A stretch of 64,000 nt of DNA from Putridiphycobacter sp045107045 (lineage in GTDB: Bacteria; Bacteroidota; Bacteroidia; Flavobacteriales_D; Crocinitomicaceae), in contig JBGCFR010000027.1 of assembly GCA_045107045.1 (NCBI GenBank), forward strand, positions 62,001-126,000. The letters run 5' to 3'. A program made the position numbers and the translations under genes. The notes beneath the pieces are model-generated. The model was given only the letters and a program-made list of their open reading frames with translations. It made no database searches and was not told where the DNA came from. Shown here one piece after another: positions 1 to 7,815 of the stretch (the first letter of the stretch is position 1; each line of letters starts with the position of its first letter).

Positions 1-1
1 A

Positions 2-1873
2 CCAATTGCAACATTTTCAAATATAAATTCTAGTGCTTATACCCATATTGGAGCTGCTGGTAACTCGTCAGTTAAAGATTACTATATGGTTACACTTTCT
101 GATTGCGGTGGTTTAACTGAAATTTCACATTCTGATACAGTTTCTTCAATTTTTTTAGAAATAAATGATCTTGGTGATGGTCGTGTATTTGTGGAGTGGA
201 ACCCAGTTCATAATCCGCAATTACAAGGAGAAGCATCTGAGTACAAAATCTTGCGAGAATTTCCTACAGGTAATTGGCAGGTTAGGAAGTTAGTGCCTTT
301 TGGTCAATTTAATTATCGCGACACAATTGATATTTGCAATGCTTTTATTAACTATAAAATTGAAGTAGAAAATGCTAATGGTTGCATTTCAAGTTCGAAT
401 ATTGTTGGTGACCAGTTGGAGGATATAATTAATCCCTATATACCAGTTATTAGTCGTGTTACAGTGGACACGGCAACGCAAAATGTTAAATTATTCTGGA
501 ATCAAAACCAATCCAGTGATACCTATGGTTATATCATTTTAAAATTGATCAATGGTTTTTGGGAAAACATTGATACAGTCTATGGTATTGCAACAACTTC
601 GTATATTGATTATGGTTCAATTGAAGACATTCAATCCGAAACATATGCAGTAGCGGCTTTTGACTCCTGCATTGTTAGTAATGTTCCGCCAAATTATCAA
701 ACTTCTGCTGCAAGCGAATCTCATACTACAATTTTTGCAGAAAGCACGGTTAATAATTGTGATTTAAATTTATTATTGAATTGGACAACCTATGTTGGTT
801 GGAAAGGGGTAGACGTGATTGATAAATATGAGATTTTGGTAAAGAAAAATGATGGACAGTTCGAAATACTGGACGAAGTCGCTTCAGATAAAGCTGGCTA
901 TAATTACAATGGATTAGAAGTGAATAGTAAATATTGCTTTTACATTCGTGCAGTATCATCAACTAGTTTGTATTCTTATTCTAATTTAATTTGTGAATTT
1001 ATTGTTCCACCGTCTAATCCGGACTTTCATTATTTAGCAAATGCATCTCATATTTCGGATGGAGAAATTGAATTGGAACTCTATTCAGATCCAAGCGGAA
1101 ATGCACTTGTATATGAAATTTTTAAAAAAGGGCCGTATGATTTCGATTTTGCCTTAGCAGATACTATAACCCCAACATTACTTCAAGAATACCGTTGGAT
1201 TGATAATGATGTGAATGAAAGAGGACACTATGAATATAAAGTAGGAATTGTAGATTCTTGTAATAAGTCTAGTAACATTACTCCAATTACGAAAAGTATC
1301 TATTTAAGTGTGGATAGAGACCTTACAGATGATGTTGCAAACCTATCATGGACTGAATATGAAGGGTATGATGGAAATATTGAAAAGTATATAATTTATC
1401 GGTGGGGAATTGGTGTTAGTGATACTATGAGAATTGATAGTGTTTTACCTAATGTCAGAATTTATGAGGACGATTTATCTAACTTTTTTGATTCGCAAGG
1501 AGGGTTTTGTTATAAAGTTGAAGCTGTAGAGACATTTAATAGTTTTGGTCGAGATAAAAAAGCCTTTTCAAACGAAGTTTGCTTAACATTAGACCCCATA
1601 ATTTATATTCCAAATGCATTTGTAGTTTGTGGTGTTAACAGAGAGTTTAAACCGGTAATAGATTTATATGATTTTGACACCTACCAAATGGAAATTTTTA
1701 ACCGTGAAGGAGGAAAAATATTCGAGACAGAAGAAATAGATAGAGGATGGAAAGGTCGAATGCCAACTGGTGAACTCGCACAAGAAGGTATTTTCGTTTT
1801 TAGAATCACCTTTAGAGATGCTGAAGGTAGACGTTATGAAAAAACAGGAACCTTAACCTTATTACATAGATAA
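2..1873 (+). CDS. T9SS type B surface/secreted protein with fibronectin-III-like repeats (5' end cut by window)
   Basis: The frame is open from the first full codon of the window, so the gene begins upstream; the first in-frame ATG at 86 has no claim to be the start. About 623 residues are visible. Most of it is a series of beta-rich modules, each beginning with a W-containing strand and spaced like fibronectin type III repeats (for example LSWTEYEGYDGNIEKY). The last ~85 residues, from IYIPNAF to the stop, match the gliding-motility-associated C-terminal (CHU_C, T9SS type B) pattern, with EIFNREGGKIFET followed by GWKGR and GIFVFRI. That family is exported across the outer membrane by T9SS. 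Probably a cell-surface adhesin or matrix protein; no enzyme domain is visible. Confidence 0.85.
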   Translation, partial: PIATFSNINSSAYTHIGAAGNSSVKDYYMVTLSDCGGLTEISHSDTVSSIFLEINDLGDGRVFVEWNPVHNPQLQGEASEYKILREFPTGNWQVRKLVPFGQFNYRDTIDICNAFINYKIEVENANGCISSSNIVGDQLEDIINPYIPVISRVTVDTATQNVKLFWNQNQSSDTYGYIILKLINGFWENIDTVYGIATTSYIDYGSIEDIQSETYAVAAFDSCIVSNVPPNYQTSAASESHTTIFAESTVNNCDLNLLLNWTTYVGWKGVDVIDKYEILVKKNDGQFEILDEVASDKAGYNYNGLEVNSKYCFYIRAVSSTSLYSYSNLICEFIVPPSNPDFHYLANASHISDGEIELELYSDPSGNALVYEIFKKGPYDFDFALADTITPTLLQEYRWIDNDVNERGHYEYKVGIVDSCNKSSNITPITKSIYLSVDRDLTDDVANLSWTEYEGYDGNIEKYIIYRWGIGVSDTMRIDSVLPNVRIYEDDLSNFFDSQGGFCYKVEAVETFNSFGRDKKAFSNEVCLTLDPIIYIPNAFVVCGVNREFKPVIDLYDFDTYQMEIFNREGGKIFETEEIDRGWKGRMPTGELAQEGIFVFRITFRDAEGRRYEKTGTLTLLHR

Positions 1874-1874
1874 A

Positions 1875-2045
1875 CTAATTCATCTTTTTCACATAGTTGC
1901 AATTATCTATATGTTGTTTGGGTGCTATTAATACATAGCTTTCCTGTAAAACATTTCCTTTGTAAAGCTCTTCCATTAGTGACTTATTATATCGACCTAG
2001 CCTTATTTTCCATATAAACAGTAATACCAATTTATATGATTATCA
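1875..2045 (-). pseudogene. possible decayed gene remnant
   Basis: On the minus strand this stretch is open for about 57 codons and ends at a TAG (1875-1877), but has no plausible start at its upstream end, where a TAA closes the frame. The translation looks protein-like rather than random: it contains WKIRLGRYNKSLMEELYKG and then NVLQESYVLIAPKQ. An internal ATG would give only about 34 residues. It may be the 3' remnant of a lost gene or chance. I do not recognise a family. Confidence 0.25.
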
Positions 2046-2110
2046 CCTAATAATTATCATAGCTTATCCGATAATTATTTTGATTTAATTATTATGTAAA
2101 ATTGCAGAAA

Positions 2111-2141
2111 AAAAGCCAGCAGTCTCAGACTGATGGCTTTT
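2111..2141 (-). terminator. intrinsic terminator after the PKD/T9SS membrane protein
   Basis: A near-perfect inverted repeat (AAAAGCCAGCAGTCT against AGACTGATGGCTTTT, one mismatch) is followed on the minus strand by a run of T. It lies just beyond the stop at 2170 of the minus-strand gene. Confidence 0.8.
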
Positions 2142-2169
2142 AGTACATAAATGTGTTGCGTTTATATTC

Positions 2170-3489
2170 CTATCTAGTTATAGTAACTTGTCCTTGATAA
2201 GTTTCTGTTTTGTTTTGCTCAGTTGTCAATTGAACAACCCAAACATATGATCCAGTTGGGGCAGGCAAGAAATCTTTCTTGTAAAGTCCGTCCCACGGTC
2301 TACTTGCATCATTTGTTTCGAATACTAATTTACCGGACTTGTCATATATGGTCATTATAAAAGGAGTATTCGAAACTAAAAGTGCCTTCGGAATAAAAGT
2401 TTCATTCAAATTATCTCCATTTGGTGTAAACGCGCTAGGTGCTAATAGATTATAGTCGTTTTCAATTGGAACCAAAACGTTAGAAACAGATTTACAACCT
2501 TGTTTATCCGTTAGGTTACAAATAATAATGTAGCTTCCTTTATATTTGAAATCATAACTAAATGATTGTTCGTTAGATTGATGAAGTCCTTTTATTTTCC
2601 ATGAAATTTCCTTTACATCAGTGTTTTTTTGTTTAAAATTCGCTCTTGGTAAAAGTGCGTTGTCATTAAACTCGTAACTAATTTCATTATGTGGCAAAGC
2701 GTTAACAGTAATAGTGATTGGCTCTGATTTGTTAACTAATTTTCTAGTTTTTGAATCAACTAGTTGTACACTTACATTATATACACCCGCTTGTTCAAAT
2801 TGATAATCAAGGTATGGTCCACTAACAATATCACCATTTCCTAAGTCCCACTGATAAGCAGCTTTTAACTTTGGAATTGAAGGTGAAAATGAAATAGATT
2901 GTCCAATACAGATCTCACTTTTATTAGCAACAGCACTTAGGTTGAATTTAGAAAAATCAATTTCAGCTGCAATCAATTCAGCATTTTTCTGTGGGTTTTC
3001 TGTTTCCGGTTCTATATTATCTGAAGTAATCGGAGCTAAATTAGAATAATCAATATTAGAAGTATTTGCAATATGCTCATCATCTAATTGAGTGATTGGT
3101 TTTTGAGATTGGATATTGTTAGTTTGCGATTGAGATTTTGGCTCACTAATATTGACTTCATTCTTAACCTCTTCTTCTTTATCAATTACTGTACTAGTAA
3201 TTTCTTCAACAGCAATTGCGTTTTCACTTACAATTTCAATCTCTGATTCAAAGTTGATATCATTTAAGACAATTGCTTCAGATGAATTAGTATCTACTTC
3301 TGTACTCGGAGCCAAGTACCAAATGCCTAAAACAATTGATGCCGCTACAATAGCTCCACCAATATACCATTTAGCACCCAGTCCCTTTTCAGGTCCTAGT
3401 TTCTTAGAAAGAGCATCCCAAGCAGCCTCTGAATAAGGTGCCTCGTAGCTTTCCGCAGATGTTTTGATTAACTCTTCAAATTTATCCAT
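2170..3489 (-). CDS. single-pass membrane protein with PKD-like domains and T9SS type B C-terminal domain; putative sigma-factor partner
   Basis: 439 residues from the ATG at 3489; an ATG 21 bases upstream is in frame but lies deeper in the sigma gene. The order is: a short cytoplasmic N-terminus (1-40) with the motif YEAPYSEAAWDALSKKLG, a transmembrane helix at about 41-60, an acidic Ser/Asn-rich linker (61-170), PKD-like beta domains (about 190-345), and a C-terminal CHU_C domain starting near SAFTPNGDNLNETF. There is no cleavable signal peptide; positive charge before the helix and acidic sequence after it suggest N-in, C-out. The start overlaps the sigma gene's stop by 8 bases, so the two are probably translated together. 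An anti-sigma or sensor role is inferred from that coupling only. A T9SS-type domain on a protein anchored at its N-terminus is unusual. Confidence 0.8.
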   Translation of the reverse strand: MDKFEELIKTSAESYEAPYSEAAWDALSKKLGPEKGLGAKWYIGGAIVAASIVLGIWYLAPSTEVDTNSSEAIVLNDINFESEIEIVSENAIAVEEITSTVIDKEEEVKNEVNISEPKSQSQTNNIQSQKPITQLDDEHIANTSNIDYSNLAPITSDNIEPETENPQKNAELIAAEIDFSKFNLSAVANKSEICIGQSISFSPSIPKLKAAYQWDLGNGDIVSGPYLDYQFEQAGVYNVSVQLVDSKTRKLVNKSEPITITVNALPHNEISYEFNDNALLPRANFKQKNTDVKEISWKIKGLHQSNEQSFSYDFKYKGSYIIICNLTDKQGCKSVSNVLVPIENDYNLLAPSAFTPNGDNLNETFIPKALLVSNTPFIMTIYDKSGKLVFETNDASRPWDGLYKKDFLPAPTGSYVWVVQLTTEQNKTETYQGQVTITR

Positions 3490-4054
3490 TATATTCAATC
3501 TTTTCGGCACTTAAAAGTGCTCTTAATTTTTGTTTTGCTTTTGCCAAGTTCGATTTTGATGTACCTTCAGAAATGCCAATATATTCAGCTATTTCTTTGT
3601 GAGTATATCCTTCCATTACATACAAGTTAAAAACCATTTTATAACCTGCGGATAATCGTCCAATCGCCTCAACAGCTTTTTGGGCTTTAAAGTTTAGTTC
3701 AAATACTTCTTCATCCAAAACTATACCATCTTCTGAATCGCTTGCCAACATATGATCATCCTCTAAAGAATAAGTCTTGTTTTTATGCTTCCGAATAAAG
3801 TCAATAGCAGTGTTTACCATTATTCGCCTTACCCAACCTTCAAAAGAACCCGTAAAATTGTAAACCGCCAGCTTGTCAAACACTTTGATGAAACCGTTTT
3901 GCACCATATCCTGAGCTTCGTCCTCATCTCGAGCATATCGCATACAAACACTTTTCATTTTTCCATAATACTGTTCAAACAGCTGTTTTTGGTATTTGCG
4001 CTTACCTTTAATGCAGCCTTGAATAATATTTTGGAGCTCTGTATTACTTTCCAC
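3482..4054 (-). CDS. ECF-type sigma-70 family RNA polymerase sigma factor
   Basis: 190 residues. Region 2 spans about 25-92 (core-binding helix with YARDEDEAQDMVQNGF, then WVRRIMVNTAIDFIR), and region 4 spans about 125-180 with the helix-turn-helix HKEIAEYIGISEGTSKSNL. There is no region 3 or region 1.1, as expected for the ECF class. The start is GTG at 4054 (rc of 'cac' at 4052-4054): no ATG lies between it and the upstream in-frame stop at 4070-4072. It is followed, with 8 bases of overlap, by a membrane protein that may regulate it. It would direct RNA polymerase to a small regulon, probably envelope-related; the target promoters are not visible here. Confidence 0.93.
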   Translation of the reverse strand: MESNTELQNIIQGCIKGKRKYQKQLFEQYYGKMKSVCMRYARDEDEAQDMVQNGFIKVFDKLAVYNFTGSFEGWVRRIMVNTAIDFIRKHKNKTYSLEDDHMLASDSEDGIVLDEEVFELNFKAQKAVEAIGRLSAGYKMVFNLYVMEGYTHKEIAEYIGISEGTSKSNLAKAKQKLRALLSAEKIEYNG

Positions 4055-4169
4055 TTGATGGTTTACGATTTAAAAACGCATTTAATTGCGAAGGGTTGCC
4101 TTAAGTTAAGAATTATTCCAAAAATACAAAAAGACGGGAGTTCGAGAGGGAATCTTTGAAAATCTTTCT

Positions 4170-4177
4170 TAAATTTG
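4170..4177 (+). promoter_or_regulatory. -7 box (TAAATTTG) for malate dehydrogenase
   Basis: TAAATTTG matches the Bacteroidota -7 consensus TAnnTTTG and sits 38 bases before the mdh ATG. A TTTG lies at 4155-4158 but is too close to serve as the -33 element. Confidence 0.5.
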
Positions 4178-4215
4178 CGCCGAAATAATCGATACTAACC
4201 AAAACAAAAAATAAA

Positions 4216-5151
4216 ATGAAAGTTACTGTAGTAGGTGCTGGTAATGTAGGCGCAACTTGTGCAAATGTTTTAGCACATAATGAAGTTGCAAATGAAATTG
4301 TATTATTAGACATTAAAGAAGGCGTGGCTGAAGGTAAAGCTTTAGATATGTGGGAAACTTCACCTGTAAATTTATATGATTCAAGAATTACAGGTTCAAC
4401 TAATGACTATACAAAAACAGCAGGTTCTGAAGTTGTTGTAATTACTTCAGGTATTCCGCGTAAACCAGGAATGAGTCGTGATGATTTGATCGCTACCAAT
4501 GCTGGCATTGTAAAATCAGTAACTGAAAACGTTGTAAAGCATTCTCCAAATGCAAAAATAATTATTGTATCTAACCCTTTAGATGTGATGTGTTATACTG
4601 CATTTTTAGCAGCAGGTGTTGATAAAAGTAAAGTAATGGGAATGGCAGGTGTTTTAGATACTGCACGTTACCGATCGTTCTTAGCCATGGAGTTAAATGT
4701 ATCTCCAAAAGACATTCAAGCTTTATTGATGGGTGGACATGGTGATACAATGGTACCATTACCACGATATACAACTGTTGGCGGTATTCCCGTAACTGAA
4801 TTGATTGAAGAAGATAAATTAAATGCGATTATTGAACGTACAAAGTTTGGTGGAGGCGAAATCGTTAAATTACTAGGAACTTCTGCTTGGTATGCACCAG
4901 GAGCTGCAGCAGCTCAAATGGTAGAAGCGATTGTAAAAGATCAGAAAAGAGTTTTACCAGTTTGTTCTTGGTTAACAGGTGAGTATGGTCAAGAAAATAT
5001 TTATTTAGGTGTACCGGTTATTTTAGGGAAAAATGGGATCGAAAAAATATTAGAAGTAAAACTAAATGAGCAAGAGCAAGCTTCATTAGAGGAGTCTGCA
5101 ACAGCTGTAAGAGGTGTAATGAGTGTTTTAGATGATATGAAAGTATTCTAA
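4216..5151 (+). CDS. mdh: malate dehydrogenase (NAD-dependent)
   Basis: 311 residues, the usual length. It interconverts malate and oxaloacetate with NAD in the TCA cycle, in the cytoplasm. The dinucleotide-binding loop GAGNVG is at 7-12, with the NAD-specifying Asp at the end of strand 2 (LLDIKEG, D32). The active-site arginines are in IPRKPGMSRDD (R82, R88), the D/R pair in VLDTARYR (D148, R151), and the catalytic His in MGGHGDTMVPL (H175). The LDH-like, mesophilic type found in Bacteroidota fits. It is monocistronic: divergent from the sigma gene and followed by a strong terminator. Confidence 0.97.
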   Translation: MKVTVVGAGNVGATCANVLAHNEVANEIVLLDIKEGVAEGKALDMWETSPVNLYDSRITGSTNDYTKTAGSEVVVITSGIPRKPGMSRDDLIATNAGIVKSVTENVVKHSPNAKIIIVSNPLDVMCYTAFLAAGVDKSKVMGMAGVLDTARYRSFLAMELNVSPKDIQALLMGGHGDTMVPLPRYTTVGGIPVTELIEEDKLNAIIERTKFGGGEIVKLLGTSAWYAPGAAAAQMVEAIVKDQKRVLPVCSWLTGEYGQENIYLGVPVILGKNGIEKILEVKLNEQEQASLEESATAVRGVMSVLDDMKVF

Positions 5152-5190
5152 AACTGTCTCTTTGCAAGATTAAATAGCAAATTTTAGAGT

Positions 5191-5223
5191 AAAAAACCTA
5201 GTTGATTTTCAACTAGGTTTTTT
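5191..5223. terminator. bidirectional terminator between mdh and TM2 lipoprotein
   Basis: A perfect 15-bp stem (5191-5205 and 5209-5223) with a TTT loop, A-rich on the left and T-rich on the right, can end transcription from both convergent neighbours. Confidence 0.9.
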
Positions 5224-5261
5224 TATTATTATTTTGATTTTATTTCTACAATTTAATATAG

Positions 5262-6080
5262 CTATATGTCAATGTATTTTCCTCTTTTAGGTTTTAGGTT
5301 ATCTGTTAAAAATAGCATACCATCAATGAGCCACCCAAAACCACATAAACCGAAGGTTAAAAGATATAAAATGCCTATAGCATAATGCCCTAAATAAAAT
5401 CTATGGATGCCAATTATGCCTATAAAAAACCAAAGTAAAATAGCAATAATAAAACTTTTATCATTTCCACCAAAAGTATCTATATAATCATCTTCATTTA
5501 AATCACTTATATCTTTTTCTGCTTCCTCATCAAAAACAGTTTTTGTGCCATTGGGATATTTTAAGACCGAAATATCTGAAATTGATTTGCTAAATATAGG
5601 TCCATCAAGATTATCACACATTTTATACTTTAATTCCGTAGTTCCGACCTCAATAACTTTAGCTTGAATTTCATTTCCATTTTTTAAAACAATAATATCA
5701 CACTCTATATTATCCTTGATAGTATGATTTTTAAAAGAATTAGTATTTATTTTGATGTGTTCTTTTTGAACAATTTTATTTAGTCTGACTTTAGAACTAA
5801 GGATTTCACTATTAATTATTTTTTTAGAAACAACCTTTGTTGTTTCTTCGAATATTGAAAGCTTATTTTTAGTAGTTCTTTGAATAAAGTCGGGTTTATT
5901 TCTTGCCAAATCTATTGCGTTGCCATTTTTAGAGCTAGAAATATGCCAACCTCTATTGTACTTTCTTTTCTGAATAAAGTTTTTAGATACGACCTCATTT
6001 GACGTAGAGCACGCTTGGGTTATAAGTACAAGAGTAAGAAAAAGTGAAATTTTTAAAAAAACGGATTTCGTCTGCCTCAT
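5262..6080 (-). CDS. TM2-domain lipoprotein
   Basis: 272 residues. A lipoprotein signal with lipobox ITQAC puts the lipidated Cys at 24. Residues 30-120 are basic and featureless. Residues 125-185 form a beta-rich module (IIVLKNGNEIQAKVIEVG and ISVLKYPNGTKTVF) that often precedes TM2 domains in Bacteroidota. The C-terminus is a TM2 domain: helices at about 209-224 and 232-257 joined by IGIHRFYLGHY, ending near W250-D253. The function of bacterial TM2 proteins is not established. A lipidated N-terminus together with two C-terminal helices implies retention in the inner membrane. Monocistronic. Confidence 0.85.
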   Translation of the reverse strand: MRQTKSVFLKISLFLTLVLITQACSTSNEVVSKNFIQKRKYNRGWHISSSKNGNAIDLARNKPDFIQRTTKNKLSIFEETTKVVSKKIINSEILSSKVRLNKIVQKEHIKINTNSFKNHTIKDNIECDIIVLKNGNEIQAKVIEVGTTELKYKMCDNLDGPIFSKSISDISVLKYPNGTKTVFDEEAEKDISDLNEDDYIDTFGGNDKSFIIAILLWFFIGIIGIHRFYLGHYAIGILYLLTFGLCGFGWLIDGMLFLTDNLKPKRGKYIDI

Positions 6081-6293
6081 TTTCTTTAATTAGGATATTA
6101 TTTTAATATGTGAATTTAATTATAATAATTTAATCAGACATGTTTTACATCAAGATTGCGACTAGACATTGAAGTTTACTTCAAAAAGAGGCAATTTTTA
6201 AATTGGTCTAATTATTTTTTTAGTTTATCAATTTTTAAAAAAGTCTTTACTTTATATTTATTAATATTACTGAAAAGTATAAAAGTTTAAACT

Positions 6294-6743
6294 ATGAAAA
6301 AATATTTTGTATTAGCACTAATAGTAGGCTTAACTCTAATGTCTTGTAATAAAAAAGGCTGTATTGATGTTCTAGCAAGTAATTTTGATAAGGAAGCAAA
6401 TACTGATGATGGTACTTGTACTTATAGCCAAGATCAATACATTGGTACGTATTCGGTGCCTGATGCCTGCGGATTCGCGTCATACACCATTACAATATCT
6501 GAAGGACCTACCAAAGGAACAATTATTATTAATAATTTTGAAGGAGAGGATGGTGTCAATATTAAAGCAACAATTGATGGAAATGAATTTTCATTTTCAG
6601 ATATTCATAATGGAGTAGGGTTTGTTGGTACTGGTTATATTGTTGACACTGCCGTCACAATTGACTATTTTGCTTGTGAAGATTATAATTACCCGGATAA
6701 TTGTACTGAATTTTCATGTTCCATTAAGCTGACAAGACAATAA
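6294..6743 (+). CDS. small cysteine-containing lipoprotein, function unknown
   Basis: 149 residues. The signal peptide ends with lipobox LMSC (Cys18). Directly after it comes the motif GCIDVLASNFDKEANTDDG, ending in TCTY, a short Cys-bounded, Asp/Asn-rich segment recurrent in Bacteroidota surface proteins and possibly calcium-binding. The rest (about 45-149) looks like one beta-sandwich-like domain with Cys near positions 55, 130, 138 and 143, so disulfides are possible. I do not recognise the family. It stands alone, convergent with the next gene across a terminator. Confidence 0.75.
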   Translation: MKKYFVLALIVGLTLMSCNKKGCIDVLASNFDKEANTDDGTCTYSQDQYIGTYSVPDACGFASYTITISEGPTKGTIIINNFEGEDGVNIKATIDGNEFSFSDIHNGVGFVGTGYIVDTAVTIDYFACEDYNYPDNCTEFSCSIKLTRQ

Positions 6744-6801
6744 TAGGCACAACTATTCCCTTTGGCATTATTTAATGAGTCAAAGAAAATTAATATTTAA
6801 T

Positions 6802-6832
6802 AAAAAAGAGAGACGAAAAGCCTCTCTTTTTT
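6802..6832. terminator. bidirectional terminator
   Basis: AAAAAAGAGAG pairs with CTCTCTTTTTT around a 9-base loop, between two convergent genes. Both flanks carry the A/T runs needed for either strand. Confidence 0.85.
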
Positions 6833-6847
6833 ACTTCAAATTTAGTG

Positions 6848-7267
6848 CTATTTAAATAAATTAATGTAAGATTCACTTGCGATAATATGAACTGGTTCTG
6901 GAAATTCAGCATGCAAAATCAATTTGTTTTCGTGATGGTGTTCTAATTTTTCTATTTTCTTACGGTCCATTAAAATGACAGTTGAATTACCATGGTTGTC
7001 AGTTTTATCGATTATTGTTTTTCGATTGAAATCACATTGCCAATGGGTCTCACCTAAATTTTCTTTATACGTAATTTCAAAGGTAGGGACTTGAAAATAA
7101 CTATGCTCCCCAATACCTTCAATATCTATTACCAAACGCAGGTGGCCATTCTCCATCAATAAGTCATTATCTGTTAGACCTAAGTCAGCAAATGAAATTT
7201 TGCCAGCAATTGGTTCGTTGAATTTTAGTTTTAATTCTCCTTCGTTTATTTCTACTGTGTTTTTCAT
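6848..7267 (-). CDS. hypothetical protein, cytoplasmic
   Basis: 139 residues with no signal peptide or membrane segment. The sequence is acidic and strand-rich (alternating hydrophobics such as HLRLVIDIEG and FEITYKENLGETHW), with one His cluster (KLEHHHENK near 115). It may be a single beta-barrel or sandwich domain. I do not recognise the family. It is divergent from the DUF4268 gene, with 86 bases between the starts. Confidence 0.7.
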   Translation of the reverse strand: MKNTVEINEGELKLKFNEPIAGKISFADLGLTDNDLLMENGHLRLVIDIEGIGEHSYFQVPTFEITYKENLGETHWQCDFNRKTIIDKTDNHGNSTVILMDRKKIEKLEHHHENKLILHAEFPEPVHIIASESYINLFK

Positions 7268-7353
7268 CTTTTCTGTTTTTTATTTTAAATTTACGAAGTA
7301 TTAACAAGTGTTATTATGACCGTTGTTAGGTCATACCCTTATCTTTATCAGTT

Positions 7354-7815
7354 ATGTTTACGAGCGACGAAAAAAAAGATTTAACCAGGCGGTTTTGGCA
7401 TGAGCTAAATGACAAATTAACAATTTCGGGCAAAATGAACGGACGCAATATTGATTGGATGAATTATCCGAATAAGATTAATCACCTATACTTTAGGATG
7501 GAGTCTACTATTGAATATGCGAAATTCTGTGTCGATATCCAATTTTTAGATGCGGGAGTTAGAGAAGTGTTTTTTGAGCAATTTGAAGAATTTAAAATGG
7601 TGCTCTCAAAAAAAATGCCTCATGAATTAGTTTGGCTCAAATCATTTGAACATTCTAACGGTAAAACGATAAGTCGCATTTATTCAGAAATCAATAATGT
7701 AAGCGTTTATAATGAGGGAGACTGGCCAAAAACGCATCAGTTTTTAGTCGATAACTTTATTGCTTTTGATGGTTTTTGGCAAGAGTTTGGAGAAGTATTT
7801 AGAAATTTGAAATAA
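7354..7815 (+). CDS. DUF4268 domain protein
   Basis: 153 residues, all of which resemble DUF4268 (FWHELNDKL near the start, INHLYFRMES in the middle, FDGFWQEFGEVF at the end). The domain has a fold reminiscent of nuclease-associated modules and is found alone in many Bacteroidota; no biochemical role is established. There is no signal peptide. Its stop codon (7813-7815) directly abuts the stop of the convergent dacB gene at 7816, with no intergenic base. Confidence 0.8.
   Translation: MFTSDEKKDLTRRFWHELNDKLTISGKMNGRNIDWMNYPNKINHLYFRMESTIEYAKFCVDIQFLDAGVREVFFEQFEEFKMVLSKKMPHELVWLKSFEHSNGKTISRIYSEINNVSVYNEGDWPKTHQFLVDNFIAFDGFWQEFGEVFRNLK

Noticed and set aside
3785..4159. 124-codon open frame on the plus strand over the sigma gene
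   Set aside because: It lies antisense to a clearly coding sigma factor and its translation shows no family features.
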